Assembly: GCA_946482625.1 (NCBI GenBank)
Contig: CAMLSH010000009.1
Coordinates: forward strand, 1-24,958
Length of the DNA: 24,958 nt
From: an uncultured Opitutaceae bacterium
GTDB lineage: Bacteria; Verrucomicrobiota; Verrucomicrobiae; Opitutales; Opitutaceae
Reading direction: 5' to 3'
The translations under genes were made by a program, and so were the position numbers. How positions within the stretch are numbered: the first letter of the stretch is position 1; each line of letters begins with the position of its first letter. The notes beneath the pieces were generated by a model. That model worked only from the letters and a program-made list of their open reading frames with translations, was not told the origin of the DNA and did no database searches. Shown here piece by piece: positions 7,563 to 16,400 of this stretch.

Positions 7563-8398
7563 ATGGGCGTTCAACGGTGCCCGAAATTCGGTATAAAGAG
7601 CGTACGAACAGGCGGGAACTGGCAGCAGATCGATTAAGGGGCGCGTGCAGCGAGCAGGAAGTGGGTCAAATTTTGCACTTTGTACTCGGCGTCAAACTCG
7701 CCTGGAAAGTTGCGGATGTGGATGATCGCTCCCCCGCGCCAGCCGGCGCGACCAGCGATGGCGGTGGGAGGCGAAAATGGGTTGAAATTTGCACGTTGCA
7801 CTCGGCTTTTCCGAAGTTGCCCGGGCGTTGCAAATGCGTTGATAGCCACACGCGGCGGTAAACGGTAAGTTTTCATCGTACACTCATCCTTCGCTCATCT
7901 TCCTTACTTTATTCGATGACGTTTTGATGACCGCTTGGAGGCTTTCCCTTTCTATGCCGCCAAGACTTGGCGTCGTTTCGGCAGCGTGTAATTGTCCTTC
8001 CACGCCTTGGCCGAAGAAGCAGGTAAGATTGGTCATATCAACGCCTGCCATTAATCGGAGGCTCAATGGGTTGAGCGCTGCAGCAGAGAGAACTCTGTAC
8101 ATCGCACTTGGCGTTCTTCGATCGTCTGAGTGATGCAGCGACGGCCACGCGTGGAAGGAGGGACCGGCCAACCCGCTAGTCGCGAGATGGCGAATGATGG
8201 CTTGGCAGAGAGCGCCGATGGCTCGCCGGCTTTAGGTATACGGTCTGGAAGCGCGGGCGCCTCGTTCGAGCCACTCGATCCGCGCTCGGAAGTGGGACGA
8301 GTTGATCCCCGGGTCAACGGCTGCCCCAGCGCGTACCCACGTGCCGCTTTCGACGGGTATCCGATCCGTGCAGGCCAGCGGCCGGCGCTCTTGGGAAA
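7563..8398. other. 836-bp interval without a supported gene
   Basis: Short open frames exist on both strands, but none shows a recognisable family, a ribosome site or protein-like composition. The segment contains a degenerate direct repeat (listed separately) and a near-palindrome at 8301-8318 (GTTGATCC/GGGTCAAC). It separates the pilin terminator from the 3' end of the first glycosyltransferase. It reads like decayed sequence at the edge of the polysaccharide locus. Confidence 0.5.
7661..7806. repeat. Two-copy degenerate direct repeat
   Basis: Copy 1 at 7661-7690 starts GTGGGTCAAATTTTGCAC and copy 2 at 7777-7806 starts ATGGGTTGAAATTTGCAC; both end in ACTCGGC. They are about 80% identical over 30 bp, with starts 116 bp apart, which is not a multiple of three, so this is not a protein repeat in one frame. 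A further stretch after each copy looks weakly similar. Confidence 0.6.
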
Positions 8399-9109
8399 TC
8401 AAGGGACGTGCGATCCGCGGCTCCAGAAGTTATACTTGGCGATGGCGTAGAGGGCGCGGAAGCCGTCGCGCCAGCCGATTTTTTTGCCTTCTGCGTAAGT
8501 GCGGCCGGAATACGAGACGCCGACCTCGTAGATGCGGAGGTTGCGGCGGGCGATTTTCGCGGTGATCTCGGGTTCGAAGCCGAAGCGGTTCTCGACCAAG
8601 TTTAGACTCTGGATGACCTCACGCTTAAACATTTTATAGCAGCACTCCATGTCGGTCAGATTGAGGTTGGTTGCCATGTTGGAGAGCAGGGTGAGCACCT
8701 GATTGCCGACGCTATGCCAGAAATAAAGAACGCGATGCGGGTAGCCGCCCATGAAGCGGGAACCGAAGACGACATCGGCTTTTCCGGCAAGGAGTGGTGC
8801 GAGGAGGTCGGGTAGTTCGCGTGGGTCGTACTCAAGGTCGGCGTCCTGGACGATGACGTAGTCGCCGGTGGCGTGCTTGAATCCACTGCGGAGGGCGGCG
8901 CCTTTGCCTTGGTTGACCTCGTGGTAGACGATTGTGGATACGAGTGGGGCGATCTCAGTTTTAAGGATGTCGCGGGTGCCGTCGGTCGAGCAGTCGTCGA
9001 TCACGATGATCTCCAGCGAAGTGACGCCGCAGTCCCGTACGGCATCGACGATGCGGCGGATGGTGGCGCGTTCGTTGTAGCAGGGGATGACGACGGAGAG
9101 CGTGGGCAT
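8399..9109 (-). CDS. GT2 glycosyltransferase, polyprenyl-phosphate sugar synthase type
   Basis: This 236-residue protein has the compact DPM/DPG-synthase fold: [10 protein letters not shown] at 4-13, IDDCSTDGT at 38-45, the metal-binding DAD at 89-91 within [10 protein letters not shown], and GSRF near 117. No C-terminal membrane segment is present. Enzymes of this kind transfer hexose from a nucleotide sugar to dolichyl or undecaprenyl phosphate at the cytoplasmic face. I chose the ATG at 9107-9109 because it begins right at the conserved MPTLSVVIP opening; the frame stays open to 9220, but those 37 residues are Arg/Pro-rich and unlike the family. It is transcribed leftwards, away from the rest of the locus. 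The acceptor and sugar cannot be read from the sequence. Confidence 0.88.
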   Translation of the reverse strand: MPTLSVVIPCYNERATIRRIVDAVRDCGVTSLEIIVIDDCSTDGTRDILKTEIAPLVSTIVYHEVNQGKGAALRSGFKHATGDYVIVQDADLEYDPRELPDLLAPLLAGKADVVFGSRFMGGYPHRVLYFWHSVGNQVLTLLSNMATNLNLTDMECCYKMFKREVIQSLNLVENRFGFEPEITAKIARRNLRIYEVGVSYSGRTYAEGKKIGWRDGFRALYAIAKYNFWSRGSHVP

Positions 9110-9660
9110 GCGAGCGGCAGCGTGAAAAGACGGAGGCCGTGGAGGCAACCGGGAATAAGGGAGTGGATGAATCCCGGGAGCGTCGGCGGCTCGGCGGCTC
9201 CGAGGCCGGACGGGGCGCACAGAGAAATCGAAAGGTTCACTGTTTGAGATGCTTCACCAAAGTTGCCTCTCGGAAAGACGGCCGGAATTTTGGTCACAAA
9301 AAGGCGCAAAATTGGCTGTCTTGTCGGTGGTAGTCACCGGCGCGCCTACACGGGGCTTTCATGGTTCATACGGCCTTCCATTTTGTCGCGACCTTTTGCT
9401 GCGGGCGCCCACTCGGCGTGCTGCTCTTGCGAAACCATGTGTCGCTTAACCGGGGATGTCTCCGAACTCGCGTGTACAGACCGCGCAGCGAGTGATAGCC
9501 GCTTACCCGTTTTCGAGGTTGTTTAATCCCGGGCGGCAGGTGGCCGGCGGTCTAAAGAGAGACACGCTTCCGTGACAGCCTTGCAGTGAAAGGGCTTTCT
9601 TTTTTTCCGGGGCAGGGCAGAAGGAAACGGCTCTTGGGCCAGTCCGGAGCACGCTGTTTC
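9110..9660. other. Divergent intergenic region between two GT2 genes
   Basis: This 551-bp gap separates the leftward GT2 from the rightward GT2 and should hold promoters for both. No clear -35/-10 pair or gene is visible. A copy of an approximately 90-bp dispersed repeat occupies 9282-9372. An in-frame upstream ATG at 9586 would extend the next gene by 25 residues, but that extension is unlike the family. Confidence 0.45.
9282..9372. repeat. Dispersed intergenic repeat, copy A
   Basis: The segment starts CCGGAATTTTGGTCACAAAA, continues GGCGCAAAA, and after a variable middle reads GCGCGCCTACA and GGGGCTTTCATGG. The same order of elements occurs at 12261-12345 (copy B). Both copies are intergenic. 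No inverted terminal repeats or target duplications were identified. Confidence 0.6.
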
Positions 9661-10629
9661 ATGGAGCATTGCATCGCCATCGTCATCCCGTCGTACAAAG
9701 TGCGTGACACGCTGCTGGGCGTGATCGAGTCGGTACCGGCGTTTGTGACGCGGATCTATGTCGTGGATGACGGGTGCCCGCAGGAATCGGGCAAGTATAT
9801 CGAAGCGAACTCCCGGGATGGGCGCGTCTCGGTGTTGCGGATGGACCGCAATTCAGGCGTCGGTGCGGCGACATTGCGCGGGTTCAACCAGGCGTTTGCC
9901 GATGGGGCAGATGTGGCGGTGAAGCTCGATGGCGACGGGCAGATGCGTGTCGAGTATCTGCCGGATTTATTGGCGCCGATTCTGACGGGGCGCGCGGATT
10001 TTTCGAAGGGCAACCGATTCTTCGATCTGAAGCGTCTGCGCCAGATGCCGGTGGCGCGGCGGGTGGGAAACATCGGGTTGTCGCTCCTGACCAAGTTCGC
10101 GAGCGGACACTGGCATGTTTCCGATCCGACCAACGGCTTCGTGGCGATTCATCGGGCGGCGTATTCGCGTTTATCGGACGAGTTGATCGCGAAGCGGTTT
10201 TTCTTCGAAACGAGCCTGTTGATCCATCTCAACATCATCCGGGCGACGGTCGTGGATGTACCGATACCAGCACGTTATGGCGAGGAGTCGTCGAATCTGA
10301 GCGTAGTCCGCAGCTTGTTCGAATTTCCGCTGAAGCTTTTTCACCATTTCTGCCGGCGCGTGCTGTTCCGTTATTTCCTCCTCGATATCAATGCGGCCAC
10401 CGTTTTTTTCGTGGCAGGAGTGATCCTGTTTTTCTCGGGCGCGGGTTTTGCGATCTATCGCTGGCATGAAGGCGCGATGAGTGGAGTCGCGCAGACCTCG
10501 GGCACAGTTGCGCTGGCGCTGACGCCGACGATTCTCGGCGCGCAGATGATTTTGCAGGCGATCCTGATCGATATCATCACGCCGCCGACGCATCCGATCC
10601 AAGCGTTCCAGCTCAAGCACAAGAAATGA
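9661..10629 (+). CDS. GT2 glycosyltransferase with C-terminal membrane helices
   Basis: This 322-residue protein has a GT-A catalytic domain: IAIVIPSYKV at 5-14, VVDDGCPQESG at 34-44, and the DGD metal site at 90-92 in VKLDGDGQM. The domain ends with the region around SDPTNGFVAIH (154-164). Two hydrophobic helices follow, at about 246-266 and 283-307, an arrangement found in polyprenyl-phosphate hexose synthases of the GtrB type. It would act at the cytoplasmic membrane face. The start at 9661 places the beta-1 strand directly at the N-terminus; the 9586 ATG is less likely. The next gene, an SMR-like transporter, follows after 26 bp, and a third GT2 follows that, so the three probably form an operon. 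The substrate is unknown. Confidence 0.87.
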   Translation: MEHCIAIVIPSYKVRDTLLGVIESVPAFVTRIYVVDDGCPQESGKYIEANSRDGRVSVLRMDRNSGVGAATLRGFNQAFADGADVAVKLDGDGQMRVEYLPDLLAPILTGRADFSKGNRFFDLKRLRQMPVARRVGNIGLSLLTKFASGHWHVSDPTNGFVAIHRAAYSRLSDELIAKRFFFETSLLIHLNIIRATVVDVPIPARYGEESSNLSVVRSLFEFPLKLFHHFCRRVLFRYFLLDINAATVFFVAGVILFFSGAGFAIYRWHEGAMSGVAQTSGTVALALTPTILGAQMILQAILIDIITPPTHPIQAFQLKHKK

Positions 10630-10655
10630 AGCGGGCGGGCGGTCTATAAAATCTC

Positions 10656-11012
10656 ATGCGATATTACGCGCTCGTTCTCGGTTATCTGGTGGTCACGACT
10701 CTCGCGATCATCCTGTTCAAGCAGGGTGCGGCGCGCTCCACATTGTCGGCCGCGTCGGGCTCGTTTTCCGGGCATCTCGATGTGCGGGCAGTGGCGGGAG
10801 TGGCGTTGTATCTGGTGTCGTTTGCGCTCTGGCTGATCGTGCTGTCGGCGCGGCCGGCGTCGTACATTGTGCCGCTGACTACGGCGTTGGTGCATGTCTC
10901 GATCATCGGGGCGGCGGTGCTGTTTTTGCATGAACGCGTCTCGGGACTCCAGCTGACAGGTGTGGCGCTGGTGATCGCTGGCGCGGTGTTGATCGCGGTC
11001 AAAGCGCCGTGA
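10656..11012 (+). CDS. Small four-helix SMR/EamA-like transporter, possible lipid-linked sugar flippase
   Basis: This 118-residue protein is almost entirely membrane-embedded, with four helices at about 4-21, 44-63, 68-91 and 97-115. The second half (ALWLIVLSARPASYIVPLTT, then HERVSGLQLTGVALVIAGAV) matches the drug/metabolite-transporter pattern seen in SMR proteins and the ArnE/ArnF-type flippase subunits. EmrE has a membrane glutamate at position 14; I see no Glu in helix 1 here, which argues against simple cation/drug antiport. It sits between two GT2 genes (26 and 37 bp gaps). I infer that it translocates the polyprenyl-phosphate sugar made by the upstream GT2; the family also contains multidrug and choline transporters, so this remains a context-based guess. 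Confidence 0.75.
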   Translation: MRYYALVLGYLVVTTLAIILFKQGAARSTLSAASGSFSGHLDVRAVAGVALYLVSFALWLIVLSARPASYIVPLTTALVHVSIIGAAVLFLHERVSGLQLTGVALVIAGAVLIAVKAP

Positions 11013-11049
11013 GGATGGAATCGAAGGGCGACGTTCGCAGCAGACGGGA

Positions 11050-12129
11050 ATGCGAGACATGAGCGTGGACGCGACGCAAACGCCGTGGCGGCCGAAGATC
11101 GCAGTGCTCATCTGCTGCTTTAATCAACGGGCCTATCTGCCGGACTGTTTTGAGTCGCTGCGCGCGCAGGATTACGAGCGGTTCCAAGCGTATTTTTTAG
11201 ACAACGCTTCGAGCGATGGTTCGGCGGAGTATGTCGAGGCGGAGCATCCGAGCTGCACGGTTTTGCGATTGGGCGCGAATCTGGGCTTCGCGACGGCCAA
11301 CAATCTGGGCATGCGGCGCGCGTTCACGGATGGAGCGGATTGTTGCGTGCTTTTGAACAGCGACACGTTCTCCGAGCCCACGATGCTCTCAGAACTCGTG
11401 GCCTCATATCTGCGTCAGCTGAAACCCGACGTATCGGCTGGCTTGGTACAGGCGACGGTTTTGCTGTTCGAGCAGCGCGACCGCGTGAACACGACGGGGA
11501 ATGCGTTACACTACCTCGGCTACGGCTTTTGCCGGGACTATTTGAAGCGGCATGAGCTGCAAGCGGAGGATCGGCGGATTTTGTCGGTGAGCGGGGCGGC
11601 GATGCTGGTGCCGCGGCGGTATTTCGAGGTGGTGGGGGGCTTCGACGATGAGTTCTTCGTGTATAACGAAGATCAGAATTATTCTTGGCGTGGGCTGATG
11701 CAGGGTTTCACGCATGTCGTGTCTGCGCGGGCGGTCGTGTATCACAAATATACGTTTCGGGAGCACGCGGTCAAAATGTACCACTCGGAGAAAAACCGGC
11801 TGATGATGGTGCTGGGGAACTATCAGGCGCGTACGCTGGTAGTGTTGGCGCCGATGTTGATTTTGAACGAGGCGATGATCGTGACGCATGCTGCGCTCAA
11901 CGGTTGGTTCCGCGCGAAACTGCGCAGTTACGTTTACGTGTTGAAGGCGGCGAGGCTGATCGCGAAACGACGTGGGGAGGTGAAGGCGAAGCGCACGGTG
12001 GGCGACGCGGTGTTATTTCCGCAGATGGATGCGGCGCTGGATTTTCCCGAGTATCGAGGCGTACTGATCCGGCGGGTGGTGAGTCCGCTGATGAAGGGCT
12101 ATCATCGCGTGGCAATGCGGTTGGTGTGA
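11050..12129 (+). CDS. GT2 glycosyltransferase (rhamnosyltransferase-like)
   Basis: This 359-residue cytoplasmic or peripheral GT-A enzyme shows IAVLICCFNQ at 17-26, FLDNASSDGS at 49-58, LGANLGFATANN at 74-85, and an NSD metal site at 103-105. The acceptor region VSGAAMLVPRRYFE is followed by GGFDDEFFVYNEDQNYSWR, the ED...R pattern common in WbbL-like glycosyltransferases. The C-terminal third has a hydrophobic stretch around LVVLAPMLILNEAMIV that may associate with the membrane. An alternative ATG lies three codons in (11059). It is the last gene of the three-gene + strand group; a structured intergenic region follows. It probably adds one sugar to a lipid-linked glycan; donor and linkage are not predictable. 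Confidence 0.87.
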   Translation: MRDMSVDATQTPWRPKIAVLICCFNQRAYLPDCFESLRAQDYERFQAYFLDNASSDGSAEYVEAEHPSCTVLRLGANLGFATANNLGMRRAFTDGADCCVLLNSDTFSEPTMLSELVASYLRQLKPDVSAGLVQATVLLFEQRDRVNTTGNALHYLGYGFCRDYLKRHELQAEDRRILSVSGAAMLVPRRYFEVVGGFDDEFFVYNEDQNYSWRGLMQGFTHVVSARAVVYHKYTFREHAVKMYHSEKNRLMMVLGNYQARTLVVLAPMLILNEAMIVTHAALNGWFRAKLRSYVYVLKAARLIAKRRGEVKAKRTVGDAVLFPQMDAALDFPEYRGVLIRRVVSPLMKGYHRVAMRLV

Positions 12130-12174
12130 GCGCGGTCCGAGTAGGGAGCGGCGAAAAGGGGGCAGGGTGGAAAC

Positions 12175-12199
12175 CGTTGTCATCCATTGGATGACAACG
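12175..12199. repeat. 25-nt perfect palindrome with 1-nt centre
   Basis: Arms CGTTGTCATCCA and TGGATGACAACG are exact reverse complements around a single T. It lies 45 bp after the GT2 stop, in a 329-bp gap (12130-12458) where two genes converge. No T-run follows. This is longer and tighter than chance would suggest. It could be a dimeric regulator site, a cruciform, a processing hairpin or a terminator stem; no gene is recognisable in the gap. Confidence 0.8.
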
Positions 12200-12260
12200 A
12201 TCCGCTTGGATTTCCGGAATCGCTCTGACGATGCGGTGCCGAAGCTGCCGCTCAATTCAG

Positions 12261-12345
12261 TCGGAATTTTGCCACCAGAAGGCGCAAAAATACCTATCCG
12301 GTGACTTTCTCTTCAGCGCGCCCACAGGCGCCTTTTGTGGCCATT
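12261..12345. repeat. Dispersed intergenic repeat, copy B
   Basis: This segment aligns with copy A at 9282-9372: TCGGAATTTTGCCACCAGAA, then GGCGCAAAAA, and later GCGCGCCCACA and GGCGCCTTTTGTGGCCAT. Within it, GCCACCAGAAGGCGC (12271-12285) is nearly the reverse complement of GCGCCTTTTGTGGC (12328-12341), so the element can fold into an imperfect long hairpin. Confidence 0.6.
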
Positions 12346-12381
12346 CACCCGAAGTAGCCCTTTCTTAAGGGGGCTTCTATG

Positions 12382-12420
12382 CCGCTTTCTACAGCCGTAG
12401 CGCTTCGCTGGCGAAAGCGG
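12382..12420. repeat. Nested hairpin between converging genes
   Basis: Outer arms CCGCTTTC (12382-12389) and GAAAGCGG (12413-12420) are perfect complements and enclose an inner hairpin AGCG-CTT-CGCT (12399-12409). It lies 38 bp beyond the end of the leftward methyltransferase gene. No T-run is adjacent on either strand, so termination is uncertain. Confidence 0.6.
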
Positions 12421-12458
12421 TCGATGCAGAGCTGGTCGGCTATGCACCGAGTTCGTGG

Positions 12459-13100
12459 TTATTCGAAATCGAATCTTATCAGGTAGTTTGGCGGGTTTTG
12501 TGCGAGGAGGCCGAGTTCGGTCGAAGTATGGGGTGGCAGGATACTAGCGGCGAGGCGGACGAGTTCGTCGCGCGAGATCAGGACGACCTGGCGGTCACCG
12601 CTGATGTATTGGTCGGAGAAAAGACTGAGCCGCGAAATGGCGTGGCCGGGCTCGATGTCTTTGACGAAGAGACGTCCTTTTGGGCGGAGCGATTTTTGGA
12701 CGTTGGCGAGAAAAGTGGCGCGGAGCGCGATGGGGATGTGGTGGAGGACATCGCTGACGACGGCGGCGTCGTAACAGCCGGTGGAGCTGGCGAGATGATC
12801 TTCGATGAACGTGCGCGGCAGCCGGACGAGTTTTGCGTGATAGCGAGGGTCGACGAATTTCCCGACGGATGCGGAGACGTCGACCATCGTGACATGCAGA
12901 TCGGGCCGGAGCGCGAAGAGTGCGTTGAGCAGTTCGCCGTCGCCTCCACCGACGTCCAGAATGCGGGCGTTGGCTGGCAACTGCGGTGCGAGGGTGCGGG
13001 CGACGCGGCGAAGATCGACGAAGACGGAGCGATAAACGCCGGCGATGGAGCGTTCGAGGCGGGCAGGCAGGAGGCGGCGGAAGGCGGGTCCGATCTTCAT
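12459..13100 (-). CDS. Class I SAM-dependent methyltransferase
   Basis: This 213-residue protein has a Rossmann methyltransferase core. Motif I is ILDVGGGDGELL at 47-58, the acidic end of beta-2 is VTMVDVS near 75-81, and the post-motif VVSDVLHHIP and later LRPKGRLFVKDIEP match motifs II and III of the Methyltransf_11/25 group. An amphipathic basic N-terminus precedes the core. There is no membrane segment. It probably methylates a sugar or lipid-linked intermediate of the locus, or another small acceptor; the C-terminal acceptor region gives no specific clue. It is transcribed leftwards, alone, between a + strand GT2 and a + strand membrane protein. No Shine-Dalgarno is seen upstream of its ATG. 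Confidence 0.85.
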   Translation of the reverse strand: MKIGPAFRRLLPARLERSIAGVYRSVFVDLRRVARTLAPQLPANARILDVGGGDGELLNALFALRPDLHVTMVDVSASVGKFVDPRYHAKLVRLPRTFIEDHLASSTGCYDAAVVSDVLHHIPIALRATFLANVQKSLRPKGRLFVKDIEPGHAISRLSLFSDQYISGDRQVVLISRDELVRLAASILPPHTSTELGLLAQNPPNYLIRFDFE

Positions 13101-13434
13101 TCGAGGAAGGAGACTGTGGTGGGCGTTTCTACGAAGTTATCAAGCAGGCTCCGAGTGCGGGCTCCGCCCGCCTCGCAGGTCTGTGTGGCTGGACGGCAGC
13201 GCGTGGGGCGGCGACGAAATGGACGGGGATCGTCGCTGAACCCGCCAGGCCGAAGTCACGGCGACGGCTGGTCGTCCGGCTGCGGAAAATCTGCGGCATC
13301 CCTTGTGTGCGCCATCGCAGGCGAAGGGCTCGGCACCACGAAATTATTTTGGGCTGGTGCCAAGGGCGGGCAGTTGCCGCAATGCCGCGACTGCGTGGGA
13401 TGGACCGCGCTGCTTATCCAATTAATCCGACGAA
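13101..13434. other. Divergent intergenic region with short hairpin
   Basis: This 334-bp gap lies between the leftward methyltransferase and the rightward 1107-residue membrane protein and should carry both promoters. A compact hairpin, GCGGGC-TCC-GCCCGC, is at 13157-13171. A short AT-rich run (TTATCCAATTAATC) at about 13412-13425 precedes the membrane-protein ATG. No gene is supported. Confidence 0.45.
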
Positions 13435-16400
13435 ATGAATCCTTCCCAGCGGTCCGCGCGTTTTCTGGACTTTCGTTTTCCGGCTCTCTGGCTCGCCGTG
13501 GCTTCGCTGGTGGTCGTGTGCGGGCTGGGGTGGCGGTGGGTGGATTTTTCAGGCTCCGATGCCGGTCCCGTGAACGAGCGAGTGCGCGAGATGCGGGCGT
13601 ATTCGGAGGCGATCGATCCGGCGGCGGCAGGGAATCTCTCATGGATGAGCGATCCAGCGTTGGCGGCGGGTATCTGGAAACACGGCTGGCTTGCGCTGAA
13701 TGGACAATGGGACACGCGCGTCGTGGCGGCGGCGAGTACGGTGCTGCACGCGGGAGCGTGGGCATTGTTGCTGGCGTTTGTCGCGGTGCGGTTGCGCGAA
13801 GTCTGGCACTATGGACTCGTGGCGATAGTGGCGGTTGCGGTTTTGTTGATGCCGCGGGCGGGCGAGTTTTGGACGTCGGCGGCGACGGCGTGGTCGGGGT
13901 GGCTGATTTTATTGAGTATCCTTCAACTAGGCACGCAACGCCTGGAGCGGGCGGGGCGAGGAGTTTGGTGGCTGGGTTTGGGCGCGGGCCTGGCGAATGT
14001 GCTCGGAGCGGCGGAGGGAGGCGCGGCAGCGCTGGTGCTCGCGTTGGCGGCGGTTTTTGCGTTGCGCCGGTCGGAAAGCCGATCGCGACAGGCGTGGTGC
14101 CAACTGATCGCCAGCGGCGGGCTCGTCGGGTTGAGCTCGATAAAGTGGATACAGAGCGGCGGCGTGGCGGCGATTGCGGAGGGTGGCGGCTGGGTGGGTG
14201 TCAGCGATTTTTTCTGTTGGCCGCACGGTTCGGTATTGGCGGCCGGTCTGCTCTTTTTGCCGGCGGCGCTCTGGCTGTTCCAAGCGGTGCGCAAGCCGGA
14301 GGTACCTGAGAAACGCGGAGTGCTATCCGTGATGGCGGGATGGTCGTTGCTCCAGCCGGTGACGATTGCGTGTGCAGGAGTTCAAACCGGAGCGGCGGCG
14401 TGGGGTGTGGTGGGCACGGCGGTGCTGATCAACGCGGTTTGCCTGGGAGCACTGGCTGCGCGATGGGGTCGGCGGCCAATGGCGCTGGCGGCCGTATTCA
14501 CGCTGTGGGCACTGGGCGCGGCGCAGGCGTTATTTCAGGTGGGGATCGACCGCGACGACACGGCGGTTTTCCATGAGGTAGAGCGGTGGCGGCTGGCGTG
14601 GCTCGAAAACGACGCGACCGCGCTCGGCCGAGAGATGGAGCGCTCCGTGGTCGAGGCCGAGGCAGTGCTTGCGCTGAAGTACGACGCGAAATTCCGGGAG
14701 GTTCTGCCGCCGTCGTTGCGGGCGCCTCTGGTTTTGGCGCCATCGGAAGGAGAGGCGCCATCGGGTTTTCGCCGGGGCGGTGTACCCACGTTGAAAGGAG
14801 AAGCAGTCGGACTGGAAGCGTGGGGTACGTGGTCGGGTGGGGGAGCGCCGTCGGGGCGTACCGGCGAGTTTGTGAGCGAGCCGCTCGCCACGACACACGC
14901 GATGCTGCGCTTGTGGGTGGCTGGCGAGTGGCGGTCCAGCGGAATGACGGTGATGTTGAGGACGGAGAGCGGGCAGGAGATCTTGCCGTTGCTGCAACCG
15001 CCGGCGCTCGCGGAGCGGTGGGTACGCGTGAATTTCGATGCGCCGGCCGAACCGTTTCGAGTCGTGGTGAAGCAAACCGATCCGGCGGGGTGGGTGGCGT
15101 TTGCCGGAGTGGTGGAGGCGGGGCGGTTATCGTGGTTGTTCCCCAAAGTCGTGGGCTTCTGGCCGTGGCTCGTGGGCGCAAGCGCGCTGGCCGGGGTGAT
15201 GGGATTGGTGATGGTCGCATGGACACCCAGGCGAAAGGAAAGACTGCGTGCGCGCGGCTCCGACGACGGGGCGCGCGTGACCAAATTGATGCCGTGGTTA
15301 GCGCTGGGCGTGTATGTGGCGGTGATCGCGCAGGGCATGGCGCCGGCGGCAGGGGGAGCCGATTCGTCGGGGTATCTGAATGCGGCGCGGATGTTTTCTG
15401 AGGGGCGCGTGGCGATGCCGATGCGGGAAGTCGCGGGCATCACGGCGGCGGAGTTCGGTCAGGCGGTTTTCACGCCGCTGGCGTTCAAGAGCACGGTCCG
15501 AGCGGGAGAAATCACGACGCTGACGGCGATCGGGATGCCGTTGTTGTATGCACTGGCGGCGACGGTCATGCCTTTGTCGATGGCGGTGCCGGTCGTGATC
15601 CTCGCGAACGTGGTGCTGGGGATCGTATTCACGCGGCTGATCGCGGAGGCGTTTGGATTGTCGCGCCGCTGGGCATGGGTGGCAGCGGGTATCCTCGGGC
15701 TATCGCCGCTGTATCTATTCATGGGACTGCAGGCGATGAGTGACGGGGCCTCGCTGACCTGGGTGACGATCGCAGTGTATTCCGCGTGGTCGAGCCGTAC
15801 ACGACCGGGATATGCGTGGCTGGCGGGTGTCGCGACGGCGATGGCGGTGCTGATCAGACCGTCGAATTTTCTCTGTGTGGTGCCGGTTTTGGTCTGTCTG
15901 GTGGGCTCGTGGCGGACGGTTTTATTCTGGGCGCTCGGCGGTGTGCCCGGCGCGCTGATACAGTTGTGGCATTCGTGGCGGGTGTGGGGGAATCCGCTGG
16001 GGAGTGGCTACGAAAACGTGAGCGAGGCCCTCGGTCTGGAATTCGTGCCACTGAGTTTGGCGAGCTACGCGACATGGCTGCCGGCTGTGCTGACGCCGGT
16101 CGTCGTCCTTGGGCTGGGCATGCCGTTCATGCGATCGGTGCCGTTGCGCGTGCGGCTGGTACTGGTGACGTGGGTGGCGGTGTTTGGCGGGTTTTACGCG
16201 ATCTTCCGGCACACGCACGAAACGTGGTGGTATCTGCGGTTTATCTTACCGACGTTTCCCGCGTTGGTTATCGCGGCGCTGTTGATGCTGAGGCGGGTTG
16301 CAGCGCGTTGGAACTGGCCGGCGCTTTCGACGGGTCAGCGGCGCGGTTTCGCCCAACTCGGCTGCGTTTTTCTTTTGGGGTTTCTGCTGCTAGGAATACG

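Noticed and set aside
7634..7876. An 80-codon - strand frame starting MKTYRLPPRVAINAFATPG
   Set aside because: It spans the degenerate direct repeat, has no recognisable domain or ribosome site, and its repeat units are out of phase with the frame.
8240..8310. Possible tRNA T-arm (GTTCGAGCC)
   Set aside because: No acceptor stem, anticodon arm or D arm can be folded around it.
12498..14309. A 603-codon + strand frame across the methyltransferase and the start of the large membrane protein
   Set aside because: It is antisense to the methyltransferase and overlaps the membrane-protein frame; composition is Gly/Arg-rich with no family motif.
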